The position numbers were made by a program, and so were the translations under genes. Shown in pieces: positions 7,400 to 16,905 of a DNA stretch of 64,000 nucleotides. Source of the DNA: an uncultured Eggerthellaceae bacterium (GTDB taxonomy: Bacteria; Actinomycetota; Coriobacteriia; Coriobacteriales; Eggerthellaceae); the NCBI GenBank assembly GCA_903789375.1, contig CAIFEB010000001.1:25302-89301 (forward strand). The letters run 5' to 3'. The notes below the pieces were generated by a model. It did no database searches and was not told where the DNA came from. It saw only the letters and a list, made by a program, of their open reading frames with translations. How positions within the stretch are numbered: position 1 is the first letter of the stretch; the number at the start of each line of letters is the position of its first letter.

Positions 7400-9073
7400 A
7401 TGGAGCTGAGAAGCGATGCCGTGCGGTTGGGCGTCATGCGCGCGCCGCACCGCAGCCTGCTCAAGGCTGATGGCATCACCGACGAGGAGATGAAGCGGCC
7501 GATGGTCGCCATAATCAACTCGCGCAACGACATCATCCCGGGCCACAACAACCTGGACAAGATCGCCGAGGCCGTGAAGGCCGGCATCTACATGGCGGGC
7601 GGCGTTCCGTTTGAAATCTCGACCATAGGCGTGTGCGACGGCATCGCCATGAACCACGCGGGCATGCACTACTCGCTCGTTTCGCGCGAGGTCATCGCCG
7701 ACTCCGTGGAATGCGCGCTGCAGGGCCACGCGTTCGACGCGGCCGTGTGCATCCCCAACTGCGACAAGGTCGTGCCCGGCATGATCATCGGCGCCCTGCG
7801 CGTCAACATCCCCACGGTGTTCTGCTCCGGCGGCCCCATGCTCGCGGGCAAGCAGCCCGGCGGTTGCGGTCCCACGACGGATCTCAATACGCTGTTCGAC
7901 GGCGCGGCATCCGTGCTCAACGGCACCATGACCGAAGACCAGCTGAAGTACTATGAGAACACCGCCTGCCCGACCTGCGGCAGCTGCTCGGGCCTGTTCA
8001 CCGCCAACTCCATGAACTGCCTGTGCGAGGCGCTCGGCATCGCGCTTCCGGGCAACGGCACCATCCCGGCCGTCTACTCTGAGCGCTTGCGCTTGGCCAA
8101 GCACGCCGGCATGAAGGTTATGGAGCTGCTCGAGAAGGGTATCAAGATCGGCGACATCGTGAGCGAGGCGGCCATCCACAACGCCATGGAGTGCGACATG
8201 GCGTTCGGCGGCTCAACGAACACGGTGCTGCATCTGACGGCCATCTCGCGTGCGGCGGGCCATCCCATCACGATGGACGACTGGGACGCCGCGTCGGCGC
8301 GTACGCCGCACCTGGTCAAGCTGCAGCCGTCCGGCCCGCGTCCGCTTTCCGACCTGTACGAGGTCGGCGGCGTGCCGGTCGTCATGCACGAGCTTGACGA
8401 GCTCGGCCTGCTCGACCACAGCGCCCAGACGTGCATGGGCTCGTTCGACACCTATATCTTCGACTACACCAAGCCGGCTGACGGCGAGGTGTGCCGTAAA
8501 CATGACAACCCGTTCTCCCCGGTGGGAGCGCTGCGCGTGCTGCATGGCAACCTGGCGCCCAACGGCGGCATCGTCAAGAAGTCGGCGGTCGACCCCTCGA
8601 TGCTCAAGCACACGGGTCCGGCGCGCTGCTTCAACAGCGAGGAAGAGGCCTGCGAGGCCATCTACGCCAACAAGATCAAGCCGGGCGACGTCGTGGTCAT
8701 CCGCTACGAGGGCCCGAAGGGCGGTCCGGGTATGCGCGAGATGCTGACGCCGACGTCGGCCATCGTGGGCATGGGCCTGTCCAAGAGCGTGGCTCTGCTC
8801 ACCGACGGCCGCTTCTCCGGCGCGACCAAGGGCCCAGCTGTGGGCCATGTGAGCCCCGAAGCAGCGGCGGGCGGCCCCATCGCCCTCATCCAAGAAGGTG
8901 ATTCCGTCACCGTCGACATCGAGGGCGGCGAGCTGAACCTGAACATCTCCGACGAGGAGTTCGAGCGCCGGCGCAAGGAGTTCGTGCCGCCGGCTCCCAA
9001 GCACAACCACGGCGTGCTGGCGAAGTACGCCAAGCTGGTCAGTTCTGCGGACGAGGGGGCGTACGTGTCATGA
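7400..9073 (+). CDS. ilvD: Dihydroxy-acid dehydratase
   Basis: IlvD dehydrates 2,3-dihydroxy-isovalerate and 2,3-dihydroxy-3-methylvalerate to the 2-keto acids of Val, Leu and Ile. It uses an Fe-S cluster. The 557 residues match the family throughout, with [27 protein letters not shown], the cluster-binding [12 protein letters not shown] at about residue 116 and [18 protein letters not shown] at about 190. The ATG at 7400 is preceded by AAGGAGAGGAGAGA; upstream in-frame codons run back through the terminator and are not coding. It is the first gene after the T-box leader, and its stop overlaps the ilvB start by 4 bases. Confidence 0.96.
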   Translation: MELRSDAVRLGVMRAPHRSLLKADGITDEEMKRPMVAIINSRNDIIPGHNNLDKIAEAVKAGIYMAGGVPFEISTIGVCDGIAMNHAGMHYSLVSREVIADSVECALQGHAFDAAVCIPNCDKVVPGMIIGALRVNIPTVFCSGGPMLAGKQPGGCGPTTDLNTLFDGAASVLNGTMTEDQLKYYENTACPTCGSCSGLFTANSMNCLCEALGIALPGNGTIPAVYSERLRLAKHAGMKVMELLEKGIKIGDIVSEAAIHNAMECDMAFGGSTNTVLHLTAISRAAGHPITMDDWDAASARTPHLVKLQPSGPRPLSDLYEVGGVPVVMHELDELGLLDHSAQTCMGSFDTYIFDYTKPADGEVCRKHDNPFSPVGALRVLHGNLAPNGGIVKKSAVDPSMLKHTGPARCFNSEEEACEAIYANKIKPGDVVVIRYEGPKGGPGMREMLTPTSAIVGMGLSKSVALLTDGRFSGATKGPAVGHVSPEAAAGGPIALIQEGDSVTVDIEGGELNLNISDEEFERRRKEFVPPAPKHNHGVLAKYAKLVSSADEGAYVS

Positions 9074-11010
9074 GCAACGCGGTAAAGCACAGCGCTTCGA
9101 CCGATTCGAAGGCCGCCCTCACCGTCGCCAAGGCGGGCGCGCCGCGCGGCCTGGGCAGCAAGAACCCCAAGCAGGGCCAGAAGATGACCGGCGCCGAGGC
9201 GGTCATCGCGTCGCTCGAAGCCGAGGGTGTCGATACGATGTTCGGCTACCCGGGCGGCCAGGTCATCAAGATCTACGACGCGCTGTACAACTCCAAGCAG
9301 ATTCACCATGTGCTTGCGCGCCACGAGCAGGGCGCCGTGCATGAAGCCGACGGCTATGCGCGTGCGACCGGCCGGGTCGGCGTGGCCCTGGTCACGAGCG
9401 GCCCGGGTGCTACGAACACGGTGACGGGCATCGCGACGGCCTACATGGACTCCGTGCCCCTGGTCGTCATCACCGGCCAGGTACCGCGCGGCGTCATCGG
9501 CACAGACTCGTTCCAGGAGTCCGATATCGTCGGCATCACCATGCCGGTGGTCAAGCACAGCTACCTACTGCAGTCGGTGGACGACCTGGCCACGACGTTC
9601 CGCGAGGCGTTCCACATCGCCAAGACCGGCCGTCCGGGACCGGTGCTCATCGACATCCCGTCCGACATCGCCGGCGAGGAAGTCGTGTTCAACTATCCCG
9701 ACGACGTGAACATCCCGTCGTACCGCCCGACGTACCGCGGCAACGCCAAGCAGATTCGCGCGGCGTGCTCGCGCATCCGCCGGTCGCACCGTCCGGTGCT
9801 CTACGTGGGCGGCGGCGCCATCATCTCGGGCGCCGGCGAAGAGGTTGCCGAGCTCTCGCGGATGCTGCAGATCCCCATCGTGACGACGCTCATGGCGAAG
9901 GGCGCCGTGCCGTTCGACGACCCGCTGAACCTGGGGCTCGTCGGCATGCACGGATCCAAGTACGCGAACCTCACGCTGAACAAGTCCGACCTGATCATCG
10001 CCTGCGGCGCGCGCTTCTCCGACCGCGTGACGGGCAAGCTCGGCAGCTTCGCGCCCGACGCCGACGTCATTCACATCGATATCGACCCGGCCGAGATCGG
10101 CAAGATCCGCGAAGCGCAGATCCCCATCGTGGGCGACCTCAAGGGCGTGCTCGACTCGATGATCACGGCGTTCGCGAAGTCCAAGGTCAAGCCCGACACC
10201 AAGGCGTGGCTCGAGCAGATCGACGGCTGGCGCAAGCGCTACCCGTTCTACGACACCGCCGTGGTGGAGGAGCCCAACCGGATTGTGCCGGAGCTCGCCC
10301 TTGCGAAGCTCGCCGACAAGCTCGACCCGGACACGTCCATCGCCGTCACCGAGGTAGGCCAGCACCAGATGTGGGCGGCCCAGTTCCTGAAGTGCCGCAA
10401 GCCGCGCACGTTCCTGTCGTCGGGCGGCCTGGGCACGATGGGATTCGGGTTCCCGGCGGCCATCGGCGCCAAGGTGGGCTGTCCGGACAAGACCGTCGTC
10501 TGCATCGCCGGCGACGGGTCGTTCCAGATGAACAGCCAGGAAATGGCCACGGCCGCCATCAACGGCATCGCCGTGAAGGTGGTCATCATGGACAACCGGG
10601 CGCTCGGCATGGTGCGCCAGTGGCAGAAGCTGTTCTACCACCAGCGCTACTCGTTCACCGAGCTGGCGCCCAACCCCGACTTCGTCAAACTGGCCGAGGC
10701 GTACGACTGGGAAGGGGAGCGCGTGAGCGACCCCAAGGAGCTCGACGCCGCGTACGACCGCATGCTCGCCAGCGACGGTCCGTACCTGCTCGACATCTCC
10801 ATCCCGCGCGACCAGAGCGTGTTCCCGATGGTGCCTCCTGGAAAGGCGCTGTCCGAGGTGCTCGGTGCCATCGACCGCAACGACGGCGCGACGCGCCAGA
10901 TTCCCGAGGAGGAGGCCGCGACGGTGAAGGTCGCGCCCGAGCCTTCCGACGAGGAGCTATTCGACATCGAAGACGACGCCGAAGCCGATGAGAAGGAGGA
11001 TGCGCGATGA
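9070..11010 (+). CDS. ilvB: Acetolactate synthase, large catalytic subunit
   Basis: This ThDP- and FAD-dependent enzyme condenses two pyruvates, or pyruvate and 2-ketobutyrate, in the first common step of branched-chain synthesis. The 646 residues show [15 protein letters not shown], the catalytic Glu in [16 protein letters not shown] (about residue 86), TSGPGATN, and the ThDP motif GDGSFQMN...DN near residues 482-511. About 40 non-conserved residues precede the core ([10 protein letters not shown]), and an acidic tail of about 30 residues follows it. The start overlaps the ilvD stop and the end overlaps ilvN, so ilvDBN form one coupled operon. Confidence 0.96.
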   Translation: MSNAVKHSASTDSKAALTVAKAGAPRGLGSKNPKQGQKMTGAEAVIASLEAEGVDTMFGYPGGQVIKIYDALYNSKQIHHVLARHEQGAVHEADGYARATGRVGVALVTSGPGATNTVTGIATAYMDSVPLVVITGQVPRGVIGTDSFQESDIVGITMPVVKHSYLLQSVDDLATTFREAFHIAKTGRPGPVLIDIPSDIAGEEVVFNYPDDVNIPSYRPTYRGNAKQIRAACSRIRRSHRPVLYVGGGAIISGAGEEVAELSRMLQIPIVTTLMAKGAVPFDDPLNLGLVGMHGSKYANLTLNKSDLIIACGARFSDRVTGKLGSFAPDADVIHIDIDPAEIGKIREAQIPIVGDLKGVLDSMITAFAKSKVKPDTKAWLEQIDGWRKRYPFYDTAVVEEPNRIVPELALAKLADKLDPDTSIAVTEVGQHQMWAAQFLKCRKPRTFLSSGGLGTMGFGFPAAIGAKVGCPDKTVVCIAGDGSFQMNSQEMATAAINGIAVKVVIMDNRALGMVRQWQKLFYHQRYSFTELAPNPDFVKLAEAYDWEGERVSDPKELDAAYDRMLASDGPYLLDISIPRDQSVFPMVPPGKALSEVLGAIDRNDGATRQIPEEEAATVKVAPEPSDEELFDIEDDAEADEKEDAR

Positions 11011-11501
11011 GCAGGGACAAACATGTGCTCTCCGTTCTGGTTGAGAACAAGCCCGGCGTGCTGTCGCGCGTGACCGGCCTCATCTCGCGGCGCGGCTTCA
11101 ACATCGAGTCGCTGTCCGTGGGTCCGACCGAGGATCCCACGAAGTCGCGCGTGACGGCCATCGTCAACGCCGACGACGTGGCTTACGAGCAGATCACCAA
11201 GCAGCTGCACAAGCTGGTGAGCGTGCACAAGATCACCGACCTAACGTACGACAACGCGATCGAGCGCGAGCTCGTGCTGTTCAAGGTGAACGCGCCGGCC
11301 GAGCGCCGCAGCGAGATCATCGAGATCGCCAACGTGTTCCGCGCCAACATCGTCGACGTGGGCAAGAGCTCGCTCACGGTCGAGGCCACCGGTGACGAGG
11401 GCAAGCTCAAGGGCATGGAGGACCTCTTCCGCGGCTACGGCCTGAAGGAGATCACGCGCACCGGCAAGATTGCCATGGCGCGCAACTCCAAAGAGGTGTA
11501 A
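11007..11501 (+). CDS. ilvN: Acetolactate synthase, small regulatory subunit
   Basis: This 164-residue regulatory subunit activates IlvB and usually confers feedback inhibition by valine. An N-terminal ACT domain is visible (LSVLVENKPGVLSRVTGLISRRGFNIESLSV, with the rest to about residue 80), followed by the C-terminal domain typical of the family (ELVLFKVNAP, IVDVGKSSLTVEATG). The start overlaps the ilvB stop by 4 bases, giving equal translation of the two subunits. A nested hairpin follows before ilvC. Confidence 0.95.
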   Translation: MSRDKHVLSVLVENKPGVLSRVTGLISRRGFNIESLSVGPTEDPTKSRVTAIVNADDVAYEQITKQLHKLVSVHKITDLTYDNAIERELVLFKVNAPAERRSEIIEIANVFRANIVDVGKSSLTVEATGDEGKLKGMEDLFRGYGLKEITRTGKIAMARNSKEV

Positions 11502-11516
11502 GGCCACCGCGCCGAC

Positions 11517-11566
11517 TCCCGGCTGCTCACACGGCAGCGAGCCGGCTGCCGCGGGAGCAGCCGGGA
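11517..11566 (+). terminator. Nested inverted repeat between ilvN and ilvC
   Basis: TCCCGGCTGCTC (11517-11528) and GAGCAGCCGGGA (11555-11566) are perfect 12-bp arms. Their loop holds a second stem, CGGCAGC with GCTGCCG. There is no T-run, so it may be a weak terminator or mRNA processing/stability element that lowers ilvC relative to ilvDBN. The rest of the 171-base gap up to the ilvC ribosome site shows nothing clear. Confidence 0.45.
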
Positions 11567-11672
11567 AGGCGCGAGACATACGCGGCGTAAGCGCGTCGCA
11601 TGCGTTATCAAACGCTTCGGCGTTCGATATAGAGAATGGGTATATCAGCCAAACAAATGAAAGGACTAGATC

Positions 11673-12680
11673 ATGGCTGTCACCGTTTTGTACGAGAAGG
11701 ATGTGGACCCCAAGGTCATCCAGGGTCTGAAGGTTGCCATCATCGGCTATGGCTCGCAGGGCCATGCCCATGCGCTCAACCTCATGGACTCCGGCGTGGA
11801 CGTGCGCGTCGGTCTGCGCGAGGGCTCCAAGAACTGGAAGATCGCCGAGGACCACGGCCTGAAGGTCACCACGATGGACCAGGCAGCCGAGGAAGCCGAC
11901 GTCATCATGATCCTCATCCCCGATGAGATCCAGAAGGACGTCTATAAGGAGCACATCGAGAAGCACCTCAAGCCCGGCAACACGCTCGCGTTCGCCCATG
12001 GCTTCAACATCCACTACGGCTACATCAAGGCGCCGGAAGGCGTGAACGTCATCATGGCCGCCCCGAAGGGCCCGGGCCACATCGTCCGCCGTCAGTTCAC
12101 CGAGGGCTCCGGCGTGCCGGATCTGGCCTGCGTGCAGCAGGACGCTACGGGCAACGCGTGGGACATCGTCCTGTCCTACTGCTGGGCGCTCGGTGGAGCG
12201 CGCGCCGGCATCATCAAGGCGACGTTCGCCGAGGAGACCGAAGAGGACCTCTTCGGTGAGCAGGCTGTCCTCTGCGGCGGTCTCGTCTCCTTGGTCACCA
12301 CCGGCTTCCAGACCCTCGTCGACGCCGGTTATCCGCCCGAGCTCGCGTACTTCGAGTGCTATCACGAGATGAAGATGATCGTCGACCTGATGTACGAGTC
12401 CGGAATCCACTTCATGAACTACTCGATCTCCAACACCGCCGAGTACGGCGAGTACTACGCCGGCCCGATGGTCATCAACGAGGAGTCCAAGAAGGCCATG
12501 GACGTTATCCTCAAGCGCATCCAGAACGGCGAGTTCGCCAAGGAGTTCATGGATGACTGCGCCAACGGCCACAAGAAGCTGCTGGAGCAGCGCGAGGCCA
12601 TGAACGGCAGCCTCATCGAGACCACGGGCGCGAAGATCCGCGGCATGTTCTCCTGGCTGAACTCCGACAAGGAGGACTAG
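11673..12680 (+). CDS. ilvC: Ketol-acid reductoisomerase, class I
   Basis: IlvC isomerises and reduces acetolactate or acetohydroxybutyrate to the dihydroxy acids used by IlvD. At 335 residues it is a short class I enzyme. The Rossmann motif [17 protein letters not shown] begins at about residue 26, and the Mg-binding region [19 protein letters not shown] lies at about 186-204. The cofactor loop reads [13 protein letters not shown]: it keeps the Arg and the first Ser but lacks the second Ser found in many NADPH-dependent enzymes. GAAAGGA lies upstream of the ATG. A hairpin terminator follows at 12739. Confidence 0.95.
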   Translation: MAVTVLYEKDVDPKVIQGLKVAIIGYGSQGHAHALNLMDSGVDVRVGLREGSKNWKIAEDHGLKVTTMDQAAEEADVIMILIPDEIQKDVYKEHIEKHLKPGNTLAFAHGFNIHYGYIKAPEGVNVIMAAPKGPGHIVRRQFTEGSGVPDLACVQQDATGNAWDIVLSYCWALGGARAGIIKATFAEETEEDLFGEQAVLCGGLVSLVTTGFQTLVDAGYPPELAYFECYHEMKMIVDLMYESGIHFMNYSISNTAEYGEYYAGPMVINEESKKAMDVILKRIQNGEFAKEFMDDCANGHKKLLEQREAMNGSLIETTGAKIRGMFSWLNSDKED

Positions 12681-12738
12681 TTTCCGCGCTCAACGCGGAG
12701 ACGCGACACCCCCATTTCGGGAATATTGCCCGCTTGCG

Positions 12739-12776
12739 AGAGCCGGGGCGACCGTCGGTCGGCCGTCCCGGCTCTT
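12739..12776 (+). terminator. Hairpin terminator after ilvC
   Basis: AGAGCCGGG (12739-12747) pairs with CCCGGCTCT (12767-12775), with additional imperfect pairing of GACCG with CGGTC inside. The T-run is short. Confidence 0.55.
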
Positions 12777-12795
12777 ACGGAAGGGCCGAACGCTG

Positions 12796-12831
12796 TCCGG
12801 CGGCTGACGTGGCCGCCGGATTTGCTACGAT
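12796..12831 (+). promoter_or_regulatory. Dyad and promoter upstream of serA-leuA
   Basis: TCCGGCGGC (12796-12804) and GCCGCCGGA (12812-12820) form a perfect dyad around TGACGTG. CTGACG (12804-12809) can serve as -35 with TACGAT (12826-12831) as -10 at 16 bases, and the -10 has a TGn extension (TTTGCTACGAT). The dyad therefore overlaps the -35 region, which would suit a repressor operator, though it may simply be a hairpin terminator tail. Confidence 0.5.
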
Positions 12832-12872
12832 GAAGCCATAATCCGCAAACCATGGGAAAGGTGGTTGGCCGT

Positions 12873-14453
12873 ATGGCGAAACGCGTGCTCGTGACCGAGG
12901 CGGTTGACAAGGCGTGCACCAGCATACTGAGGAGCCGCGGAATCGCGGTCGATATGAAGCTGGGACTTAATACCGATCAGCTCAAGGACATCATCGGCCA
13001 GTACGACGGCATGATCGTGCGCTCGCACACGCAGGTCACGCGCGAGCTCATCGAAGCGGCGGGAAAGCTCAAGGTCATCGGACGCGCGGGCGTGAGCGTC
13101 GACAACATCGACGTGGAGGCGGCCACCGACCACAACGTCATCGTGTGCAACGCCCCCAACTCCAACATCGTCTCGGCGGCGGAGCTGGCGATGGGGCTCA
13201 TCATCGCGGCGAGCCGCAGCATCCCGCAGGCGAACGAGGCCATGCACCACGGCGTGTGGGATCGCGCCGCCTGCAAGGGCACCGAGCTGTACGAGAAGAC
13301 GCTTGCGATCTTCGGACTGGGCCGCGTCGGCGGGCTGGTCGCCCAGCGCGCAGCGGCTTTCGGCATGAAGCTCATCGGCTACGACCCGTACTGCAGCCGC
13401 GACCGTGCGACGGCGCTCGGCGTCGAGCTGTACGATTCGATCGACGAAGTGCTTCCGCAGGCCGACTACATCACCGTCCACATGCCCAAGACCGAAGAGA
13501 CGACGGGTATGTTCGGTCCGCTCGAGTTCGCCAAGATGAAAGACGGGGTCATCGTCATCAACGTGGCACGCGGCGGCATCTACGACGAGAAGGCGCTGTC
13601 GGACTTCATCGCGGCGGGCAAGGTGCGCGCGGTCGGTGTCGACGTGTTCGAAGGCGAGCCGGTCATCACCTCGCCGCTGCACGAGTTCGACCAGGCCATC
13701 CTCACACCGCACATCGGCGCGGACACGAGCGAGGCGCAGCGGCGCGCGGGCGCGCAGATCGCCAACTATGTGGCGCTTGGGCTTGCCGGCTCGGTCGTGC
13801 CCACGGCGGTGAACCTGACCACGGTCCCGCCCGAGGTGGTGGACGTCGCGGCGCCGTACGTGCCGGCCTGCCAGCTCATGGGGTCGATGGCGGCGCAGCT
13901 CAACCGCGATACGCCGCAGTACCTGGGCGTGACGGCGGCGGGCCGTATCGCCACGTCGGACATCCAGGTGTTCGTGGCCAGCACGCTCAAGGGCATCCTC
14001 GACTACAAGGAGAAGGGCGTCGTCACGCCCAAGAACGCCGAGGAGGTGGCGCACCGTCACGGCATCGCCATCGAGGCCAGCACGACGGCGGCGTCCGACG
14101 GCTACTCGTCGTCGCTCACCATCACAGCCGACGATGTGGAGCTGGCCATCACGGTGGCCGACCCGCAGCGCCCGGCGCGCTTGGTGTCGCTGTTCGGGTA
14201 CCGGTTCGACCTGGTTCCTGGAAAGCGCCAGCTGATTTTCCGCTATTCTGACGCGCCCGGCCGCATCGGCGTCATCGGGACTATTCTGGGGGAGCACGGC
14301 ATCAACATCACCACCATGCAGATCGGCAAGCGCTCCGACATCGACAGCGCGCTGGTCTTCATGAACGTCGAGGGCGACCTCGACGACGCGGTCCTCGACG
14401 AGCTGCGCGAGAGCATCGACGGCCTCGAGGACCTGTGGTACATCGTTCTGTAG
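12873..14453 (+). CDS. serA: D-3-phosphoglycerate dehydrogenase
   Basis: SerA oxidises 3-phosphoglycerate with NAD in the first step of serine synthesis. The 526 residues have the long-form layout: substrate domain, NAD-binding motif [14 protein letters not shown] (about residue 148), catalytic Arg in [10 protein letters not shown], Glu in VDVFEGEP, His in [13 protein letters not shown], then the ASB domain and a C-terminal ACT domain ([20 protein letters not shown] from about residue 457) that usually binds serine. The ATG at 12873 is preferred because AAAGGTGG lies about 9 bases upstream; an earlier ATG at 12852 would add seven residues and overlap that site. leuA begins 14 bases downstream, so they form an operon. 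Confidence 0.94.
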   Translation: MAKRVLVTEAVDKACTSILRSRGIAVDMKLGLNTDQLKDIIGQYDGMIVRSHTQVTRELIEAAGKLKVIGRAGVSVDNIDVEAATDHNVIVCNAPNSNIVSAAELAMGLIIAASRSIPQANEAMHHGVWDRAACKGTELYEKTLAIFGLGRVGGLVAQRAAAFGMKLIGYDPYCSRDRATALGVELYDSIDEVLPQADYITVHMPKTEETTGMFGPLEFAKMKDGVIVINVARGGIYDEKALSDFIAAGKVRAVGVDVFEGEPVITSPLHEFDQAILTPHIGADTSEAQRRAGAQIANYVALGLAGSVVPTAVNLTTVPPEVVDVAAPYVPACQLMGSMAAQLNRDTPQYLGVTAAGRIATSDIQVFVASTLKGILDYKEKGVVTPKNAEEVAHRHGIAIEASTTAASDGYSSSLTITADDVELAITVADPQRPARLVSLFGYRFDLVPGKRQLIFRYSDAPGRIGVIGTILGEHGINITTMQIGKRSDIDSALVFMNVEGDLDDAVLDELRESIDGLEDLWYIVL

Positions 14454-14467
14454 AAAGGAACATTCGC

Positions 14468-16000
14468 ATGACGCGTAAGATCAAAATCTTCGACACGACT
14501 TTGCGCGATGGCGAGCAATCGCCGGGCGCGTCGATGAACACCGAAGAGAAACTCGTGGTCACGCGTGAGCTGCTGCGCATGAACGTGGACGTCATCGAAG
14601 CCGGCTTCCCGATTTCGAGCCCGGGCGACTTCGAGAGCGTGCGCCGCATCGCCGAGCTTGCGGGCGACAACGCGATCGTCTGCGGCCTCACGCGCGCCGT
14701 CGACAAGGACATTGACTGCGCAGCCGACGCCCTGAAGTACGCCAAGCATCCGCGCATCCACACCGGCCTGGGCGTGTCGCCGTCGCACATCCACGACAAG
14801 CTGCACATGACCGAGGACGAGGTCGTCGAGCGCGCCGCTCACTGCGTCGCTTACGCCAAGAAGTACGTCGACGACGTCGAGTTCTATGCCGAGGACGCGG
14901 GCCGTTCCGACTACGACTTCCTCGTACGCGTGATCCAGGCTGCCGTCGATGCGGGCGCCACGGTCGTCAACATCCCCGACACCACCGGCTATTCGCTGCC
15001 GATCGAGTTCGGCCGCCGCATCAAGTACCTGCGCGACAACGTCAAGGGCATCGAGAACGTCGACATCTCCGTGCACTGCCATAACGACCTGGGCATGGCC
15101 ACGGCGCTCGCTCTCGAAGGCGTGCGCAACGGCGCGACGCAGATTGAGTGCACCATCAACGGCCTCGGCGAGCGCGCGGGCAACACCGCCGTCGAGGAAG
15201 TCGTCATGGCCATCAAGATGCACGGCAAGGAGCTCGACGCGCACACCGACATCAACACGCGCGAGTTCGTGAAGGCGAGCCACCTCATCACCACCATCAC
15301 GGGCATGGGCGTGCAGGCCAACAAGGCCATCGTCGGTGCCAACGCGTTCGCGCATTCGTCGGGCATCCACCAGGACGGCGTGCTGAAGAAGCGCGACACG
15401 TACGAGATCATCGACCCGGCCGACGTCGGGGCGGGGGAGAGCAAGATCATCCTCACCGCGCGCTCGGGCCATGCGGCGCTCAAGCACCGTCTCGAGGAGC
15501 TCGGCTACGAGTTCTCGCCCGAGAAGCTCGACAAGCTGTACGAGGCATTCCTCAACATCGCGGACAAGAAGAAGGAAGTCTACGACGAGGACCTGGAGAG
15601 CCTGGTCAACGAGCACGACCGCAACGAGACCGCCATCTACGCGCTCGAGGCGGTCCAGGTGAGCTGCGGCTACCCGCTGACGCCGACGGCCACCGTCACG
15701 ATGAAGCACAAGGACGACGAGCCGGTGACCACCTGCGCGTTCGGCACCGGACCGGTCGATGCGGCGTACAAGGCCGTTGACAACATCGTCAAGGTGCAGA
15801 ACGACCTGTCCGAGTTCTCGGTGCAGGCCGTCACGCGCGGCATCGACGCCCTCGGCGAGGTGACGGTGCGCGTCAAGGCAGAGAACGGCGAGGTGTACAT
15901 CGGCCGCGGCGCCGACAACGACATCATCGTGTCGTCGACGAAGGCCTACATCAACGCGCTGAACCGCCTGATCGCCGACCAGGGGATTGACGCGAAGTAG
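14468..16000 (+). CDS. leuA: 2-isopropylmalate synthase
   Basis: LeuA condenses acetyl-CoA with 2-ketoisovalerate in the first committed step to leucine. The 510 residues begin with the HMGL-like TIM barrel ([16 protein letters not shown]), with metal ligands in HCHNDLGMA (about residue 203) and NGLGERAGN (about 231). These are followed by [20 protein letters not shown] and the C-terminal regulatory domain (about 390-510) that normally binds leucine. AGAAAGGAAC precedes the ATG, which lies 14 bases after serA. The genes for the next steps (leuB, leuC, leuD) are not in the window. A strong terminator lies at 16171. Confidence 0.95.
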   Translation: MTRKIKIFDTTLRDGEQSPGASMNTEEKLVVTRELLRMNVDVIEAGFPISSPGDFESVRRIAELAGDNAIVCGLTRAVDKDIDCAADALKYAKHPRIHTGLGVSPSHIHDKLHMTEDEVVERAAHCVAYAKKYVDDVEFYAEDAGRSDYDFLVRVIQAAVDAGATVVNIPDTTGYSLPIEFGRRIKYLRDNVKGIENVDISVHCHNDLGMATALALEGVRNGATQIECTINGLGERAGNTAVEEVVMAIKMHGKELDAHTDINTREFVKASHLITTITGMGVQANKAIVGANAFAHSSGIHQDGVLKKRDTYEIIDPADVGAGESKIILTARSGHAALKHRLEELGYEFSPEKLDKLYEAFLNIADKKKEVYDEDLESLVNEHDRNETAIYALEAVQVSCGYPLTPTATVTMKHKDDEPVTTCAFGTGPVDAAYKAVDNIVKVQNDLSEFSVQAVTRGIDALGEVTVRVKAENGEVYIGRGADNDIIVSSTKAYINALNRLIADQGIDAK

Positions 16001-16170
16001 GCGCTCGGACGGGATGGCGCCCGGTTGGAGCGTGCCAGCTTGGGCGGCTCTTCACACGGGGAGGAAGCTCTGGGTGCGACGGCTCGGGAGCAGCCGTGGG
16101 GCGGTAAAGCGGCTGAGACGACCGTCGAGCAGCCAAGCCGCAAGCCTTATATCGAGCTACGTGCGATAAA

Positions 16171-16204
16171 AGCGGCAGCTGTCTGCGGGCGGCTGCCGCT
16201 TTTT
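16171..16204 (+). terminator. Terminator of serA-leuA
   Basis: AGCGGCAGC (16171-16179) and GCTGCCGCT (16192-16200) form a perfect 9-bp stem followed by TTTT. Between the leuA stop and this site I saw only GC-rich sequence. Confidence 0.8.
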
Positions 16205-16339
16205 CGCTTTCCGTTCACTCGGCCGCTGATTATGCAGAAGTTGTAACCGGCGACGGCGCGAAGTGGCGTCTGGCGTGGCGATATGGTAGAGTGCAACGAG
16301 TGAAACAGGTTCAACCGTACAATTACTTTCGTTCTCAAG

Positions 16340-16369
16340 GAAAGTGGGCTTAGTCCCGCTTTCTTTTTC
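16340..16369 (+). terminator. Intrinsic terminator in the leader of rimP-nusA
   Basis: GAAAGTGGG (16340-16348), loop CTTAGT, and CCCGCTTTC (16355-16363) form a 9-bp stem with one G-U pair, followed by TTTTTC. It stands 55 bases upstream of the rimP start and downstream of leuA's own terminator, so it probably acts as an attenuator of the rimP-nusA-infB operon. A comparable leader terminator takes part in NusA autoregulation in Bacillus subtilis; the same mechanism here is an inference. Confidence 0.65.
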
Positions 16370-16423
16370 TATGTAAGCGATTTTGCGGTTTGCAGACACA
16401 AGAGGTTGCGAAAGGAGGCGTGG

Positions 16424-16903
16424 ATGCTCACCAGGAAGGAAGCCGAGCTGCTTGCGGCGCTCGAACCCCGTGCCGCCAAAGAGCAGGTCGAAATCGTCAC
16501 CATCGAGATCGTCGGCTCGCGCAAGGCCCCGACGATTCGCGTGTACATAGACACGCCCGGAGGCGTGAGCTTCGATGAGCTATCGTCGGCGCAGGCCTGG
16601 ATCAACGACATCATGGACGAGCTCGACCCGTTCCCCGGCGCCTACACGCTGGAGGTGTCGTCGCCCGGCATCGATCGACCCCTGCGCACAGCCGAGCATT
16701 TCGCGCGGTTCATCGGCGAGACGGCCGTCGTCAAGACGTCGCAGCGCATCAACGACCGCAGCTCGTTCACCGGCCAGATTGAATCCGTTGACGGCGACGT
16801 CGTCGTGCTCTCGTGCGACGGCAGCCCGGTGAGCATTCCCGTCGGCGACATGAAGCGCGCGCACCTCAAAGGCACCATCGATTTTTCCGAAAGGAATGAG
16901 TAG
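16424..16903 (+). CDS. rimP: Ribosome maturation factor RimP
   Basis: RimP assists 30S subunit maturation. The 159 residues show the family pattern of an N-terminal alpha/beta domain (VEIVTIEIVGSRKAPTIRVYID, then EVSSPGIDRPLRT with the conserved SPGxxRPL) and a C-terminal SH3-like domain (FTGQIESVDGDVVVL). AAAGGAGG lies 6 bases before the ATG at 16424; an in-frame ATG at 16406 overlaps that site and is rejected. It is the first gene of the rimP-nusA-ylxR-infB cluster. Confidence 0.9.
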   Translation: MLTRKEAELLAALEPRAAKEQVEIVTIEIVGSRKAPTIRVYIDTPGGVSFDELSSAQAWINDIMDELDPFPGAYTLEVSSPGIDRPLRTAEHFARFIGETAVVKTSQRINDRSSFTGQIESVDGDVVVLSCDGSPVSIPVGDMKRAHLKGTIDFSERNE

Positions 16904-16905
16904 CC

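Noticed and set aside
16300..16330. GGTTCAACC, similar to a tRNA T-arm
   Set aside because: No acceptor, D or anticodon stems can be built around it.
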